Part shown: one piece after another, positions 34,305 through 44,807 of the stretch
Layout: every line of letters starts with the position of its first letter
Position numbering within the stretch: position 1 is the first letter of the stretch
DNA from: Cylindrodendrum hubeiense
Lineage: Eukaryota; Ascomycota; Sordariomycetes; Hypocreales; Nectriaceae
Assembly: GCA_014621425.1 (NCBI GenBank)
Contig: JAANBB010000280.1
Coordinates: forward strand, 1 to 53,663
DNA length: 53,663 bases
Reading direction: 5' to 3'
Program-made: the position numbers and the translations under genes
The notes under the pieces: generated by a model
Databases searched by the model: none
What the model was told of the DNA's origin: nothing
The model's input: only the letters and a program-made list of their open reading frames with translations

Positions 34305-36690
34305 TCATGCCGCCACATGGCAGAAAATGCCCGAGGGATCGCCAAGTCCTACTGTCCGAATCCTTCGCGGGGCCTCATCGGGGGCCATCCCTCCCGAATC
34401 ACTCTCCCCTCATTGCTGGCGACAGTCGATCCCATCAGAATCTTTTGCTCTCCACTACGACTAGCATTCAAGAACATCACTCGTTCACATGTTCACATGC
34501 AGTTGACTCACAGCATTCAACATTTAATACATGTGCCCCCCCTCCATCAGAATTTTCCCTTCTCCCTTCCCCAACCTCACCCAACGAGAATCTTTTCAGC
34601 CTGCGTCTTTTTTGCCATATCTTCCCTGTCGTAGTTCGGGGCGGGATGAACGAAAACTCGTCAGCGTTCTGTGTGATAGGCTCCCATGCGTCCACGACAG
34701 GTTGGTGCGGAGAAGAACTAATGCAATGTTGCCTTGATTGCAGATCGGTGTAGGGTAAAGTCATGCTAAGTTGGTGTGGGTGATGGAAGGGAAGCTGCTT
34801 TAGAGAGAGAAGGGCACTAATTTGTGCGGGATTTGTGAGAGTTGTGAATGAAGCGTTGTGCGTGGGTGGGGAAACGGTGGAGTTGGCCATGGGGCTGACG
34901 GTTGCTGTTGAGTTGGCTAGGCCTCTTGGCTTGGTTTGTAAGTGATGACGAGTCCATCATGCATTTGCCTCAAAGAGAAGTAATCAGTGGGCTATAGAGG
35001 AAATCGGGATGCTCAGTATAACGAGCATTGCGTTCTGAATGAATAAATCGCAAACCCAGCTGACTCTCTTGTAAAGTCGAGACTTGATTCTGTGGCGGCA
35101 ATTCGGGTGCCTGACAATGGCGTTACGGTTAAGCAGAACGTCCAAGCATGACGCCGCAGTCGGCAGGAGCTAAAAGGGGCTAACGGAGAGGGTTGTGCTG
35201 AAACCGCCTTCATAAACTAACGGAGGTCAAGATGTGGATAAAAACCACCGAGTCATTATCCAGGTACAATTCGGTTGTTGTAAAGCAGCGCTCTTCACAA
35301 CTCCGCACAGACCCCACCTTGTCCAATCAAACTCCATAGCCCCTGACTCGCGCCTTGACAGGCCCACTTGTGCCTGACATGCACCACGTGGATAACGCAC
35401 CGGCAACCCGCTGTCACTACAGGGCTTGGTCACCCGCTGCCTACCCTACAGACGAATGCGGACGTGCCTACTTAGCGGGTGCCCGGCACTCCCGACCAGA
35501 AGTCTAATGCAGTGGCTTCACTACGCGTGGGGCGGCGGCGATGTATTCCGCGGTGCCCGGGGGACAATGTGAGGGGATTCTAGACTCCCGCCCGGCGTCG
35601 GCAGTTAGGGCCGTTGGATTCGTGCTGTCAGTCATGGTGGGGTGGGTAGAGAGAACGAGGCGAGTTAGGTGGAGATCGGGGCGTTGTTCTCGGCGGTCAG
35701 TTCGGATGGTGGGATGGCTAAGTAAGTGACGTGAAGAGGTACCGATGCCGTAAAACGATGGAGTGTGCTAGAACATGGAGATTCTATGGATACTTGCATC
35801 AAGTGGCTTGGTGGTTGTAGGGTAATCACACTGTGGCGAGTGAGGAAAAAGGTGTTTTCAAGGTGAGGGTAGAACTTTGCTCCTACATCTTCGTGTGGTT
35901 GGAATATACATTGATAAATGATATATTGTATTAATTATGGCAAGTTAGAAACTCAACGCTCCAGGTAAAATGCGGGACGTATTACAACGCCGGGTATATT
36001 TTGTCGAAGAAGACATTCGCAGAACTGGGTTGGTAGTGTGATGCATTTCCTCAAGTGACTGGGAAGCCCTTTTGGCGATATATATAAGAAGGACCCGAGG
36101 TAAAAGCGAATGCACGATAAATTCTATCGTTGTGTCACTGTATTTTGGTGCTGGGCGTAATGTTAATTGTATGCACTTGCTATTGCATTACTTGAACCAT
36201 CAAGACCATTATGTCGATTATATTGAACAGAGCTATACGGGCAGCAAATTCCGAGAAAGAAAGGTCCAAAGGCAAGGCGGATGCGCAGAAACTCTTAACC
36301 TCAATCCTGTTTTCCTGGCATTAGGTATGGTCTCAATTGTGTTACGACCGTGTTATTGGCCGTGCTATTCACTGTATTGCTTTGATCTATCTGATGATAT
36401 TGAACGAGGCTCCAGAAAAAACCCCTCACCCCAAAATGCAAATAGGAGAGAGCCCTGGTTGTGCCTCGGATGACGGCAAAGTGGACTCAGATGGTGCTAC
36501 GTATTCGTTGGGCAGGGCTGGCATTATCGCGAGTTGGATTCAGGTGCTGTTGGATTCAGGTGCTGCTGCATCGGGGTAGTGGATAGGTTCAGGTTGTCCA
36601 GCAAGTTTTTCAGGTGAGGTGTTCGATGTATGGTGAGTTGGATTCATGCAAGTGCTTCCATCGAATGGTGGACAGCAAAACGATCGGCAC

Positions 36691-36740
36691 AGCACAGCAA
36701 AGCACAGCAAAGCACAGCAAAGCACAGCGCAGCGCAGCAC
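36691..36740. repeat. 10-bp tandem repeat AGCACAGCAA, five units
   Basis: Three perfect units, then AGCACAGCGC and AGCGCAGCAC. The flanks are partially repetitive (GGCACAGCACAGCAA just before). No ORF uses it convincingly. Confidence 0.88.
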
Positions 36741-38825
36741 GTGCGATAAAACGCCAACGCTTGCATTGTGAGTTGGCTTGGGATGTTGACTCGGGCCGCA
36801 CTGCGAGAGACAAGGGCCAGGTATTGAGTGCAACGGTGGCAGTTAGTCACCGGCGCTATCGACAGGGGATACGAATGCAAGAGAGATGACATGGCGGAAG
36901 GTCGGCTGCCGATGGCATTCCGTACATGGCACACCCACCACCATCTATCGATCTCCGCATTTTTTGAAAGACGTCGGCACTTTGTTTCTGAGAGTGGAAA
37001 TGAGATGGTCAGCGAGAGAGGGTCAGATCGGGGTTGACGAGTGGCGAATCTGGAGGATTCTCATCGAGGATGTGCATCATTTGTGCTAGGGCCAATCACG
37101 ATTATCCCGGGTCCGTGGAACGAGGGATGGAGACCGGAGCTTTGCACTTGGGCTTGGCGAGGGAGAGTGAGTTGACCGGGGTGCCTTGTTGTAATGAAGG
37201 AATCGCTCCGGAAGGGCACGGATGACGGGCATGAGATCCTAGCGGTGCCTGTCGATCCATACCAGCTTGCCATGTCATGTCGTGGGTTTGGTTTGGTTTG
37301 GCTTGGATATGAAGAAGAAGTTGAACCAAGTAGCGAGCGATGCATTCTTAGGAATGTGCCCATCCGTCGTCGTGTGCACCTTCCTCCCGGTCGAACAGGC
37401 CGTCAACCCGGGCCCCGGGGTCGGCGGCGGACGGCGCGCGCACGGGGCTGAAATGGGCAGGAACGTTTGGCGTTGGTCTGGTAATTAAGAATACTTGGTA
37501 ACTGCGCATAAAGGAACGAACCAAGGCATGATGTAGATTAATGTGCATCCCCCCCCCTTGAAATAAAAATACCTGTTCTTGTTTTTGATGGCTGAGTTTT
37601 CCTTTTTGCCTCTTTATCATGGCATCATTTCCAGCAATGCGACGCTGAACTCTGCGACGGGCTAGCGCTGTTGGTTATCGCACTCAGCCGGGGCACACCG
37701 CGAGGGCAAAACAAAAGAAAGAAAGCAAAGAAACAGAACAAGAGGACAATACGAAGCGATGACAATACTGCAGTAATTAAGCCGCACACCAGTCAGCAGC
37801 CAGCACGGCCATGGCATTGCTCGCTGCGTGATGACTGCTAAGGACTCGGCCACTCGGACCCTCCCTCCTCTAATAAAATGGTACTCCGAGCGGCTCCATG
37901 GCCAAGCTTGGACAACAAGCTGGTTTTTGGACCACGAAGAGCCGGGATAGGTCAGTATCGACCGGGATAGGCCAGACCCGAACAAAGACCATGGCATGAC
38001 GGGGGTAATTATGGGAGACGACCGGGATATGCGACGCGTCGCCAACGGCCGCCACCGTCCGCCAGAGTTTCATCCCAACGAGAACATACCAAAATAAATC
38101 ACAAGTCAAGCAGCTATGGCCATTGTCTGCCCAGGAATCCCAGCAGCCCGAGCCGGGCCAATACTGGCGCCTGTCTGACATAACAGAGCTCTTGGACCGT
38201 TGACGGTTGGACACCGGCACCCTGGTTTGGCACGTTTCAAACACATAGAGCGGTTAATCCCCTTTGGGGTAAACCTCCATTCTTGGGCCCCCCTCTCTGT
38301 TACCCTCCCATACTCAATCCATACAAAGACGGTAATGACCCTGGCCTCCCGGCTTCCCGGGGAACCTTGGGCAGGACACAGTGGATGATGGGACAGGGTG
38401 CGAGCCTGCGAGGGGATGAGAGGGAAACGAGGGTGGGCTCGCGAGGGCTGTGCGCGCCAGCGAGCATGGGAAGCCCTTGAAAGCGACTGAAGCTTCGTCT
38501 GTTGGTCGGTTCTTTTCGCGTTGGCTCCCGTCGTCGACTCTCGTCGATTTGAACTTGATCTTTACCTCTCATCGTCGTCGCCAGCGGCTACATCCATTCC
38601 TTTCAGTGCTCTCGACACCGCCCGTGATTCCTTCCCAGCCCTGGCCTTGGCTGAGTTCATTCGTTTGACACGACCGTCTTGATCGCCGTTTCTTTCCCCG
38701 TCTGACCCAGCGCCAGACACAGCCTCGCTTGTATCCCAGAAAACCTGTTTGGGCTCCCAGGGGAACCAAAAAAGGAAAAAGAGCCTCACAACCGTCTCGT
38801 CCCCCCAATCCTCAGATAACCGTAT

Positions 38826-38867
38826 ACATACCCAGTATCACGTACCCAGTATTACATACCCAGTATC
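38826..38867. repeat. 14-bp tandem repeat, three units
   Basis: Units ACATACCCAGTATC, ACGTACCCAGTATT and ACATACCCAGTATC, about 175 bp before the start codon of the first DUF3433 gene and so probably in its leader or core promoter. Confidence 0.85.
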
Positions 38868-39041
38868 CATATCGAGAACTCCCGCCATGGCACCGTGACG
38901 TCGTGGAAACACCACCCACGACTTGCCGACACCCATCGATCACCATCATGATCCCGCAGCCTCACCAGGCGAACGAGTCGGTGCCGACGAAAGCTCTACA
39001 CACACCGAATACCTCCTCCCACAATCAACACCCTCGCGGTC

Positions 39042-42000
39042 ATGGACCGAGCCGCGGGGCGAAATGCGAACATCCCGCCTCCCGGGATTAAAAGGCCCGT
39101 CGATTCCTACCATCGCCAGCTGCACGAGACCCACGGCGTCCAGATCGAACAGCCCTCGTCCGACAACACGGCGTCCGGCTCCGGCGGCGGGCGCTCCTCC
39201 GGTACGCAGCCACGGCCCGACTCATGGCGGGGCCGTATTGCCTCGTCCAACATCGGCCGCAGCGGGACGTCTTCGTTGGCCCATGTTACCTCCTTCTTCG
39301 ATTCTGAGAGACTGGCCCGCTCGGCGGTGCAATCCGAGGGCAGCTACTCTGCCGAGGCCCCCAACCGGATGCGATGGCCATTCTTAGGGAGCATTAGGTC
39401 GCAACGATCCTCGCCCACGTCGCCAAGATCCGAGGCGCATGCGCCTGGTTCCGAGGGCGGCGATCCCAACGAAATCCACCTCCCGTGGCGTCCTTTATTT
39501 CTCCACCGACGGGTTCTGGCGCTGTTTGTTGTCTTGTTTGCTGCTTTAATCGCTGGCCTGGAAGCCGCGCTGGTCATTTCAGATAACAACGATGGACTGC
39601 GAAAATCCGACGAAGCCTCAAGGCTCCTCTGGCAGTATGGCGTGGTTCTCGTCTTTGTCGTTGTTGCTGCCCTCTGGGCAAGGGTCGAATATCAAGCCGC
39701 GGCTGCGGCACCGTGGATGCGTATGTGGAATGCCCCCACTGACATCGACAAGTCCTTGCTCCTCGACTATGTCTCACGATTTCCGCCTTGGGCAATGATA
39801 AAAGCGACCCAGAACAAGGATTGGTTGGTTGCAGGGACCGTTGCAATCGGCCTGCTTCTCAAAGTCGTCATCATCTTCTCCACAGCTGTGATAACGCCTA
39901 AACTGATTTCAGCTTTCAACGACAGCACCGCAATTACCTTGGAAGAAGGGTTTACTCAGAGTAGCGCCGGACTCCAGGATGTAGGATCTCTTCCCTATTT
40001 CGCCATGGCCGGCCTACAAACCAACAACATGAGCTTCCCGAATGGAGTTTCCTCTCGAGCCGCCTATTTACCGTTTTCCAGCGACAGGGACGATTTGACG
40101 ATGTTGAATGCCACCGTGGATGGATTTATAGGTGGTATGGACTGCGAGACAGCCAAGTTGACCTTGAGCAAGATACGATACCAAGGGGGTTCCATTCGGA
40201 TCAATGTAACGGCGTCGACGGACGCATGTGCTACCAGTCAGCTCATTTGGAGCACCCGGTTCATCACCACCAGCGATGAGGATCTCTCTCGACAATTTTT
40301 ACTATTTCAAGCCGGAAGCTGTGGTGAATCTACCGAGACAAACGACCAGCGAATTGTGGTGATGGCGGGCACAGTGGATCTGGATCTCGACGCCATCAAT
40401 ACAGCCAAGAAGAAATCATCCAGCACCACCACCACCCTCAGCGGCAAAATTTTAAGCTCGACAGCCTTCTTGTGCACCCCGAACTACGCAATCACGAAGA
40501 TGCGAGTTTCCAAGGATGCGGAAACTCTGTTATCGATCCAACAAGCCAACGGTGCGAAGAATACTACAATCGATGGAATCGAGCCCTGGGATATTGCAGC
40601 CGCGCAATTCGATTCATATACCACCGACGAGACCACCGGGGATAATTCTTTCGCTGCCGCGACGCAATTCTATCAGAATGAGACAGTTCTTTACGCCAAC
40701 AAACCCATGTATGCGGCCCTGGCTATGAGAGCTAAGGAGTCCGGGTCTCCGCCAGAGTTAGCTTCCTTGGAGACAGGTGCCACGTTGAAACAGCTTGCTG
40801 AGGATTACTACGCGCAATACTCGGCGCTGATTGCAAGATATTCTATGATGGAACCAACTTCAACTTCGGCAACCGCCGTTTCAAGCTCCATCCAGCGTCG
40901 ACTTGTTGCGAGGCACCCTCCTACACATCTCATGGCCGGGCTGCTGGCCGTGTGCCTCCTGGCCACCGTTGGAACCATTTTCTTAACACCGACCCGGGGC
41001 TTCCTCCCGCGAGACCCGACTGCGCTGGTAGACATGGCCGCAATCGTGGCCCACAGCCACCCTCTTGTTGAATGCCTCCGGGGTATGGGCGCCGCGAGCG
41101 AAGAAGCCATCCGGGTGAGGCTGGGAGGGTCAGAGTACACCACTGGCGCAGAAGGGCACGAGAAATTGGGCGATCCCAACTTGGGATACTTTCATATCTT
41201 CGGCGGTAAGGAACCGCCCCGGAATGCCCACTTGAGGCGTTCTGAGACGGTGCGGTGGCGGCAGCCCGTCTTCTTTCACGGCCTCATCAGACTGCTGTAC
41301 GCCATCGTTCTCGCAAGCGTCATAATCGGCTTTGAGGTAGCGCTACGTGCGTCAGAGCGGGATGATGGACTGAGGAATATCGTCAGTGATGACTATTACA
41401 TGGCTTGGACCGTGGTGCCAGCTCTGGTGCTGCTTTCGATTGCCTTGTATATGAGTGAGGTGGACTGGTGGACTCGAGTTCTCGCGCCTTTCGTCCGCCT
41501 GGTCCGCCAGGGCGACTTCCACGATACAATTGGACTGAACCTGGTTGATGTGTCAAGGCCCATTGCCCTGTGGCGAGCGTTCAAGGCAAAGAACCTCGCT
41601 GCTCTGTCAACGATATGTGGAGTCTCTCTTGCAGCCCTGTTCACCGTTGCATCTGCCGCCCTGTTTGAGCCGGTTTCAGTTGACGCTACCAGCAATGTGA
41701 TTCTCCACACTGGGGACTTCTTTGCGAATAGCCTTGCATCGTCTTCTGATGATCCGATCTGCACCGACTGCAACAACGATACCATTGCTGCATCCATGAT
41801 CCTTGTTGGAGAGGCTCCATATCCGAACTTTACCTTTGCCGATCTCAACCTGCCCTCCGTCACTTTGGAGGGTGAGGATTCTGCCGACGCCGATTCCAAG
41901 ATTTCCGTCAGGTTGACAGCTATCCGACCCAACATGACTTGCCGGCTGTATTTGTCCAGCGAGATATCGACTAACCTCACGCTCGAGTATGCCACCGATG

Positions 42001-43625
42001 ACAACATTGTGAACCCTCTCCAGATTGACCTCAACGGCGAGACTTGCCACGGAGACGGAGCGAGTGACAGCAACGCCATCATTGGAACATCAAGTGTATC
42101 TGCGCAAAGTGATAGCTCGAGCTCGGAGAACAGCTTGTTCTTTGGCGTGGGACTGGGCAAAACGAATTCTTCCTCGCATTGTTCTGATTGGATCTATGTC
42201 TGGGGCCGGTTGGCTAATACGAATAGCGACAATGCCTCAGTTAGCAGTATCAACGCCCTGGCCTGCAATGAGACAATTCAAGCTGTCGAGGCCGATGTGA
42301 ATCTCTACGGCGCCAGCTTGCACATTGACTCTACAGATCCTCCTGTTCCAGACGAATCGACGGTGGAGGACACATCCGTGGCAATCCCGGATCTTGACTA
42401 CTCGTCTTTGATCAATGTTACCCACACCGGCCTCCTTGACGCATTTTTCGCCACGTTGAATGCATCCAGCTATGCCGTGTCAGAGGACTCGCTTGGAGGC
42501 TCGTCGGCTGCTGAGGCCCGCGAGGTTCGATCCGCCATCCTCAGCCAGCACAACATCATCCGAACCCAGTCATTGAACTTCAAGAGCCGGCGACATTTGA
42601 CCTCGACTGGAACGTTCCCGACTGTGGATGGGCAAAATATTATGAGCGGCGTCAGCCCTGACGCATCTGTTTCCGAAGCCGTGCCACTCGTGAATGGGAA
42701 CTGGGTTTCGCAGCAGATCCGGCTGCGGCAGGGTGTTGTCGCCACAAGAATTCTGCAGGGCCTTGTCGGCGCTGTGCTTCTTCTTCATCTCATATCATGG
42801 ATATTCATGCCGAAGAACCGCCTGCCTCGATCACCCACAACGATCGCTTCTGTGACGGCCCTCCTCGTCGACGGCAACCTTCTCAGGATCTTGCCCCGAG
42901 GAGCGCAGTGGCAGCCCAGAAAGGAAGTCGAACAGGGACTTCACGACAGTGAGTTGGCCGAACGCTACGAGATGGGGTGGACAACATCCCGGATACGAAC
43001 AAGGCGAAATGGGCGCAAAGTGAAGGTGGAGGGTGGCACATTTGGCATCCGGGCTCTTGCGCCGGGAGAGGACGGACCTGAGGAGGAGCTCGAGATGACG
43101 CCAGTCAAGAGAAGACCTGAAGGGCCGAGACCCCCGGGTATGCCCGAGGGGAGACCAGTGGGGAAACCTATGGACATCAGGAACATCAACAAGCCGCTGC
43201 CTGTCCACGTGCCGTCAGTGGATTCGAATTCTATACGGATAGTTCCTTCAGAGAGAAGCACCGCGGATGGGGCGTCAGTTCCGAGGACGTATTTGGAGAG
43301 GAGGCCATCGGAACCAACGCCGATGGGGAGGATGCCCACGGAAAGGAGGCCGTCGGAACCGGCATCGATAGGCAGGATGTCCTCTGGAAGAAGACCGTCC
43401 TATCAACCGTCTACGGATAGCATGTCCACAGAAAGACGACCAAGAGAACGAAGATCATTTCACAGTGGGACCTTGGAGCGACTCGGCATGGTCCGTCGGG
43501 GCACAGGAACTCTCGGGACTGACAGCGTCCAAAGAAGATCCGTCGTGGTTGGCGACGACCAGCGGGCTTCGACCCAAACGACGGGCGGGAAGCGGGAGAC
43601 TGTCAAGGTGTGGTGGATGTCATAA
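39042..43625 (+). CDS. Large DUF3433-type membrane protein 1
   Basis: A single 1527-aa frame with no intron. After a disordered Ser/Arg/Pro-rich N-terminus (1-145) come two copies of a membrane module, the fungal DUF3433 pattern. Module 1 has helices at about 157-178, 195-215 and 260-285, with WRPLFLHRRVLAL and PWMRMWNAPTDIDKSLLLDY between them, then a large outer domain and a helix at about 629-652. Module 2 repeats this at about 748-770, 785-806, 853-876 and 1236-1258. The two large loops (about 290-620 and 880-1230) have many N-X-S/T sites, suggesting a luminal or extracellular position. The C-terminal tail is cytosolic-like, basic, with a short RRPSEP repeat. The function of the family is unknown. 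It is convergent with a second DUF3433 gene. Confidence 0.85.
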   Translation: MDRAAGRNANIPPPGIKRPVDSYHRQLHETHGVQIEQPSSDNTASGSGGGRSSGTQPRPDSWRGRIASSNIGRSGTSSLAHVTSFFDSERLARSAVQSEGSYSAEAPNRMRWPFLGSIRSQRSSPTSPRSEAHAPGSEGGDPNEIHLPWRPLFLHRRVLALFVVLFAALIAGLEAALVISDNNDGLRKSDEASRLLWQYGVVLVFVVVAALWARVEYQAAAAAPWMRMWNAPTDIDKSLLLDYVSRFPPWAMIKATQNKDWLVAGTVAIGLLLKVVIIFSTAVITPKLISAFNDSTAITLEEGFTQSSAGLQDVGSLPYFAMAGLQTNNMSFPNGVSSRAAYLPFSSDRDDLTMLNATVDGFIGGMDCETAKLTLSKIRYQGGSIRINVTASTDACATSQLIWSTRFITTSDEDLSRQFLLFQAGSCGESTETNDQRIVVMAGTVDLDLDAINTAKKKSSSTTTTLSGKILSSTAFLCTPNYAITKMRVSKDAETLLSIQQANGAKNTTIDGIEPWDIAAAQFDSYTTDETTGDNSFAAATQFYQNETVLYANKPMYAALAMRAKESGSPPELASLETGATLKQLAEDYYAQYSALIARYSMMEPTSTSATAVSSSIQRRLVARHPPTHLMAGLLAVCLLATVGTIFLTPTRGFLPRDPTALVDMAAIVAHSHPLVECLRGMGAASEEAIRVRLGGSEYTTGAEGHEKLGDPNLGYFHIFGGKEPPRNAHLRRSETVRWRQPVFFHGLIRLLYAIVLASVIIGFEVALRASERDDGLRNIVSDDYYMAWTVVPALVLLSIALYMSEVDWWTRVLAPFVRLVRQGDFHDTIGLNLVDVSRPIALWRAFKAKNLAALSTICGVSLAALFTVASAALFEPVSVDATSNVILHTGDFFANSLASSSDDPICTDCNNDTIAASMILVGEAPYPNFTFADLNLPSVTLEGEDSADADSKISVRLTAIRPNMTCRLYLSSEISTNLTLEYATDDNIVNPLQIDLNGETCHGDGASDSNAIIGTSSVSAQSDSSSSENSLFFGVGLGKTNSSSHCSDWIYVWGRLANTNSDNASVSSINALACNETIQAVEADVNLYGASLHIDSTDPPVPDESTVEDTSVAIPDLDYSSLINVTHTGLLDAFFATLNASSYAVSEDSLGGSSAAEAREVRSAILSQHNIIRTQSLNFKSRRHLTSTGTFPTVDGQNIMSGVSPDASVSEAVPLVNGNWVSQQIRLRQGVVATRILQGLVGAVLLLHLISWIFMPKNRLPRSPTTIASVTALLVDGNLLRILPRGAQWQPRKEVEQGLHDSELAERYEMGWTTSRIRTRRNGRKVKVEGGTFGIRALAPGEDGPEEELEMTPVKRRPEGPRPPGMPEGRPVGKPMDIRNINKPLPVHVPSVDSNSIRIVPSERSTADGASVPRTYLERRPSEPTPMGRMPTERRPSEPASIGRMSSGRRPSYQPSTDSMSTERRPRERRSFHSGTLERLGMVRRGTGTLGTDSVQRRSVVVGDDQRASTQTTGGKRETVKVWWMS

Positions 43626-44202
43626 TATCGCAAGATTAATGGGCGGTAATGGCAGATGAGGATCTGCGTATATCTAGATTTCTACCCACCGACGGCAACA
43701 CATGTATACCAGGTGGAGTTTTGGCTTTGGGAGTTGAAGATGGAGGATTGGACCAGGAACCAAACAACGGATGTCACTGCCCAAGGACATTTGATGATTT
43801 TCTATGTATATATTATGCGTTCATGTAGAGTACAGCAGCTTATACCAAATGGTTAATGCGTTTCTCAACTTGAACACCCCACGAGATCCTTCGATCGAAC
43901 GCCCGCCCCCTAAGATCTTGTCTGCTGGCACAGAGCGCGTGGTACTCTTTCATTTCTAACTTTGATACCTTCGAAAGGGAGTCGCCAACCACGATGACGG
44001 GGTGAATTATAACATTAATTTATTGAGCAAAAGTCCTCAAAAGGATCGAAGGCAAAGCAAGTCATCTTTTCATGTTGATTCAAGTCCCGAATTTACAAAG
44101 TAGTTCGTTCCACTACACCCCACATCAGAACCCATTCGGCCCGAAAATGCGGCATGTGGCTCATACTCCCTAATAGTGAACCCCTCATCAACCAATTCAT
44201 CT
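43626..44202. other. 3' flank between DUF3433 gene 1 and the tRNA gene
   Basis: AT-rich downstream sequence of the first DUF3433 gene and the 5' flank of the tRNA-Leu gene. No gene is seen. Confidence 0.45.
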
Positions 44203-44304
44203 GGTGAGATGGCCGAGTTGGTTATGGCGCCAGGTTAAGGTCAACCTTAACACCTCAATTTCCTGGTGGAGCAATCCTCCTGGGTTCGAATCCCAGTCTC
44301 ATCA
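44203..44304 (+). tRNA. tRNA-Leu(AAG) with a 20-nt intron
   Basis: The acceptor stem is GGTGAGA (44203-44209) with TCTCATC (44297-44303) and discriminator A44304. The D stem is GCC/GGC (44212-44214, 44226-44228). The anticodon stem CCAGG/CCTGG (44230-44234, 44262-44266) carries the loop TTAAGG...T with anticodon AAG at 44237-44239. The intron 44241-44260, directly after position 37, contains CCTTAAC, complementary to the anticodon region, as in eukaryotic nuclear pre-tRNAs. A long class II variable arm precedes the T arm CTGGG-TTCGAAT-CCCAG. Internal A box (TGGCCGAGTTGG) and B box (GGTTCGAATCC) are intact. It reads CUU leucine codons. Confidence 0.95.
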
Positions 44305-44313
44305 TTTTTTTTT
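44305..44313 (+). terminator. Pol III terminator of the tRNA gene
   Basis: A run of nine T residues starts at the base after the discriminator, the standard RNA polymerase III stop signal. Confidence 0.85.
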
Positions 44314-44807
44314 GACATTCCTTCTATCTTTCGACGTATTTTTATCCTATTCCGTCTGGCCTCCTTGGGCGGATAATTTTTTTCTTCACTTTTTTTTGGG
44401 TCCTATGCTTATTAATATTTGTCAATGGATTAGATGATGGATCAATGAGAAAAGGCGGGAGAAGAATGGTGTTCTGTTCTCACAGCCGAGTTTGTTCAAT
44501 CACCTGGCTGGCAAGCACAGCATAATGCGATTTGTGTATTTCTAGATTGAAAGAGTATCATTGATAATAGCAGGCAGCCTAGTGAGAGATGAGAGGGAGG
44601 CTTGCAAAGAAGAGTTTGAACATATATTACTGGAGCAACAATTACATTATATCTTGCTAGATCTCCCGGTACTGTGCATAATGCTACTTGTGCGATTACT
44701 GCTTTATTACTGTATTGCCCCGCACTGGGTTAGGTCATTGCAGAGAGTTTGATGTATACGTGAAAGAAAGCTGAAATATAAATGGAATAACAATTAATCT
44801 AAATGCA
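44314..44807. other. 3' flank of DUF3433 gene 2
   Basis: AT-rich sequence between the tRNA terminator and the stop codon of the convergent DUF3433 gene. A second T8 run lies near 44391. No gene is seen. Confidence 0.45.

Larger units (their letters stand above)
33826..39041. other. 5.2-kb gene-poor interval before DUF3433 gene 1
   Basis: The stretch after the secreted-protein gene (33826-34260) is AT-rich 3' flank. Short tandem repeats occur at 34270-34304, 36691-36740 and 38826-38867 (listed separately). A Ser/Thr/Pro-rich 137-codon frame on the minus strand (34890-34477) has no recognisable features. A pyrimidine-rich leader (about 38500-38800) precedes the next gene. I find no tRNA, transposase or conserved domain. 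Non-coding transcripts cannot be excluded. Confidence 0.45.

Noticed and set aside
34477..34890. 137-codon minus-strand frame in the gene-poor interval
   Set aside because: It has an ATG but no domain, signal or codon-bias support; Ser/Thr/Pro-rich translation is common in non-coding fungal DNA.
36072..36473. 133-codon plus-strand frame
   Set aside because: It begins at TTG within a TATA-like AT-rich stretch and shows no protein family features.
36691..36740. Short direct repeats considered as a CRISPR-like array
   Set aside because: Units are contiguous without unique spacers and the genome is eukaryotic.
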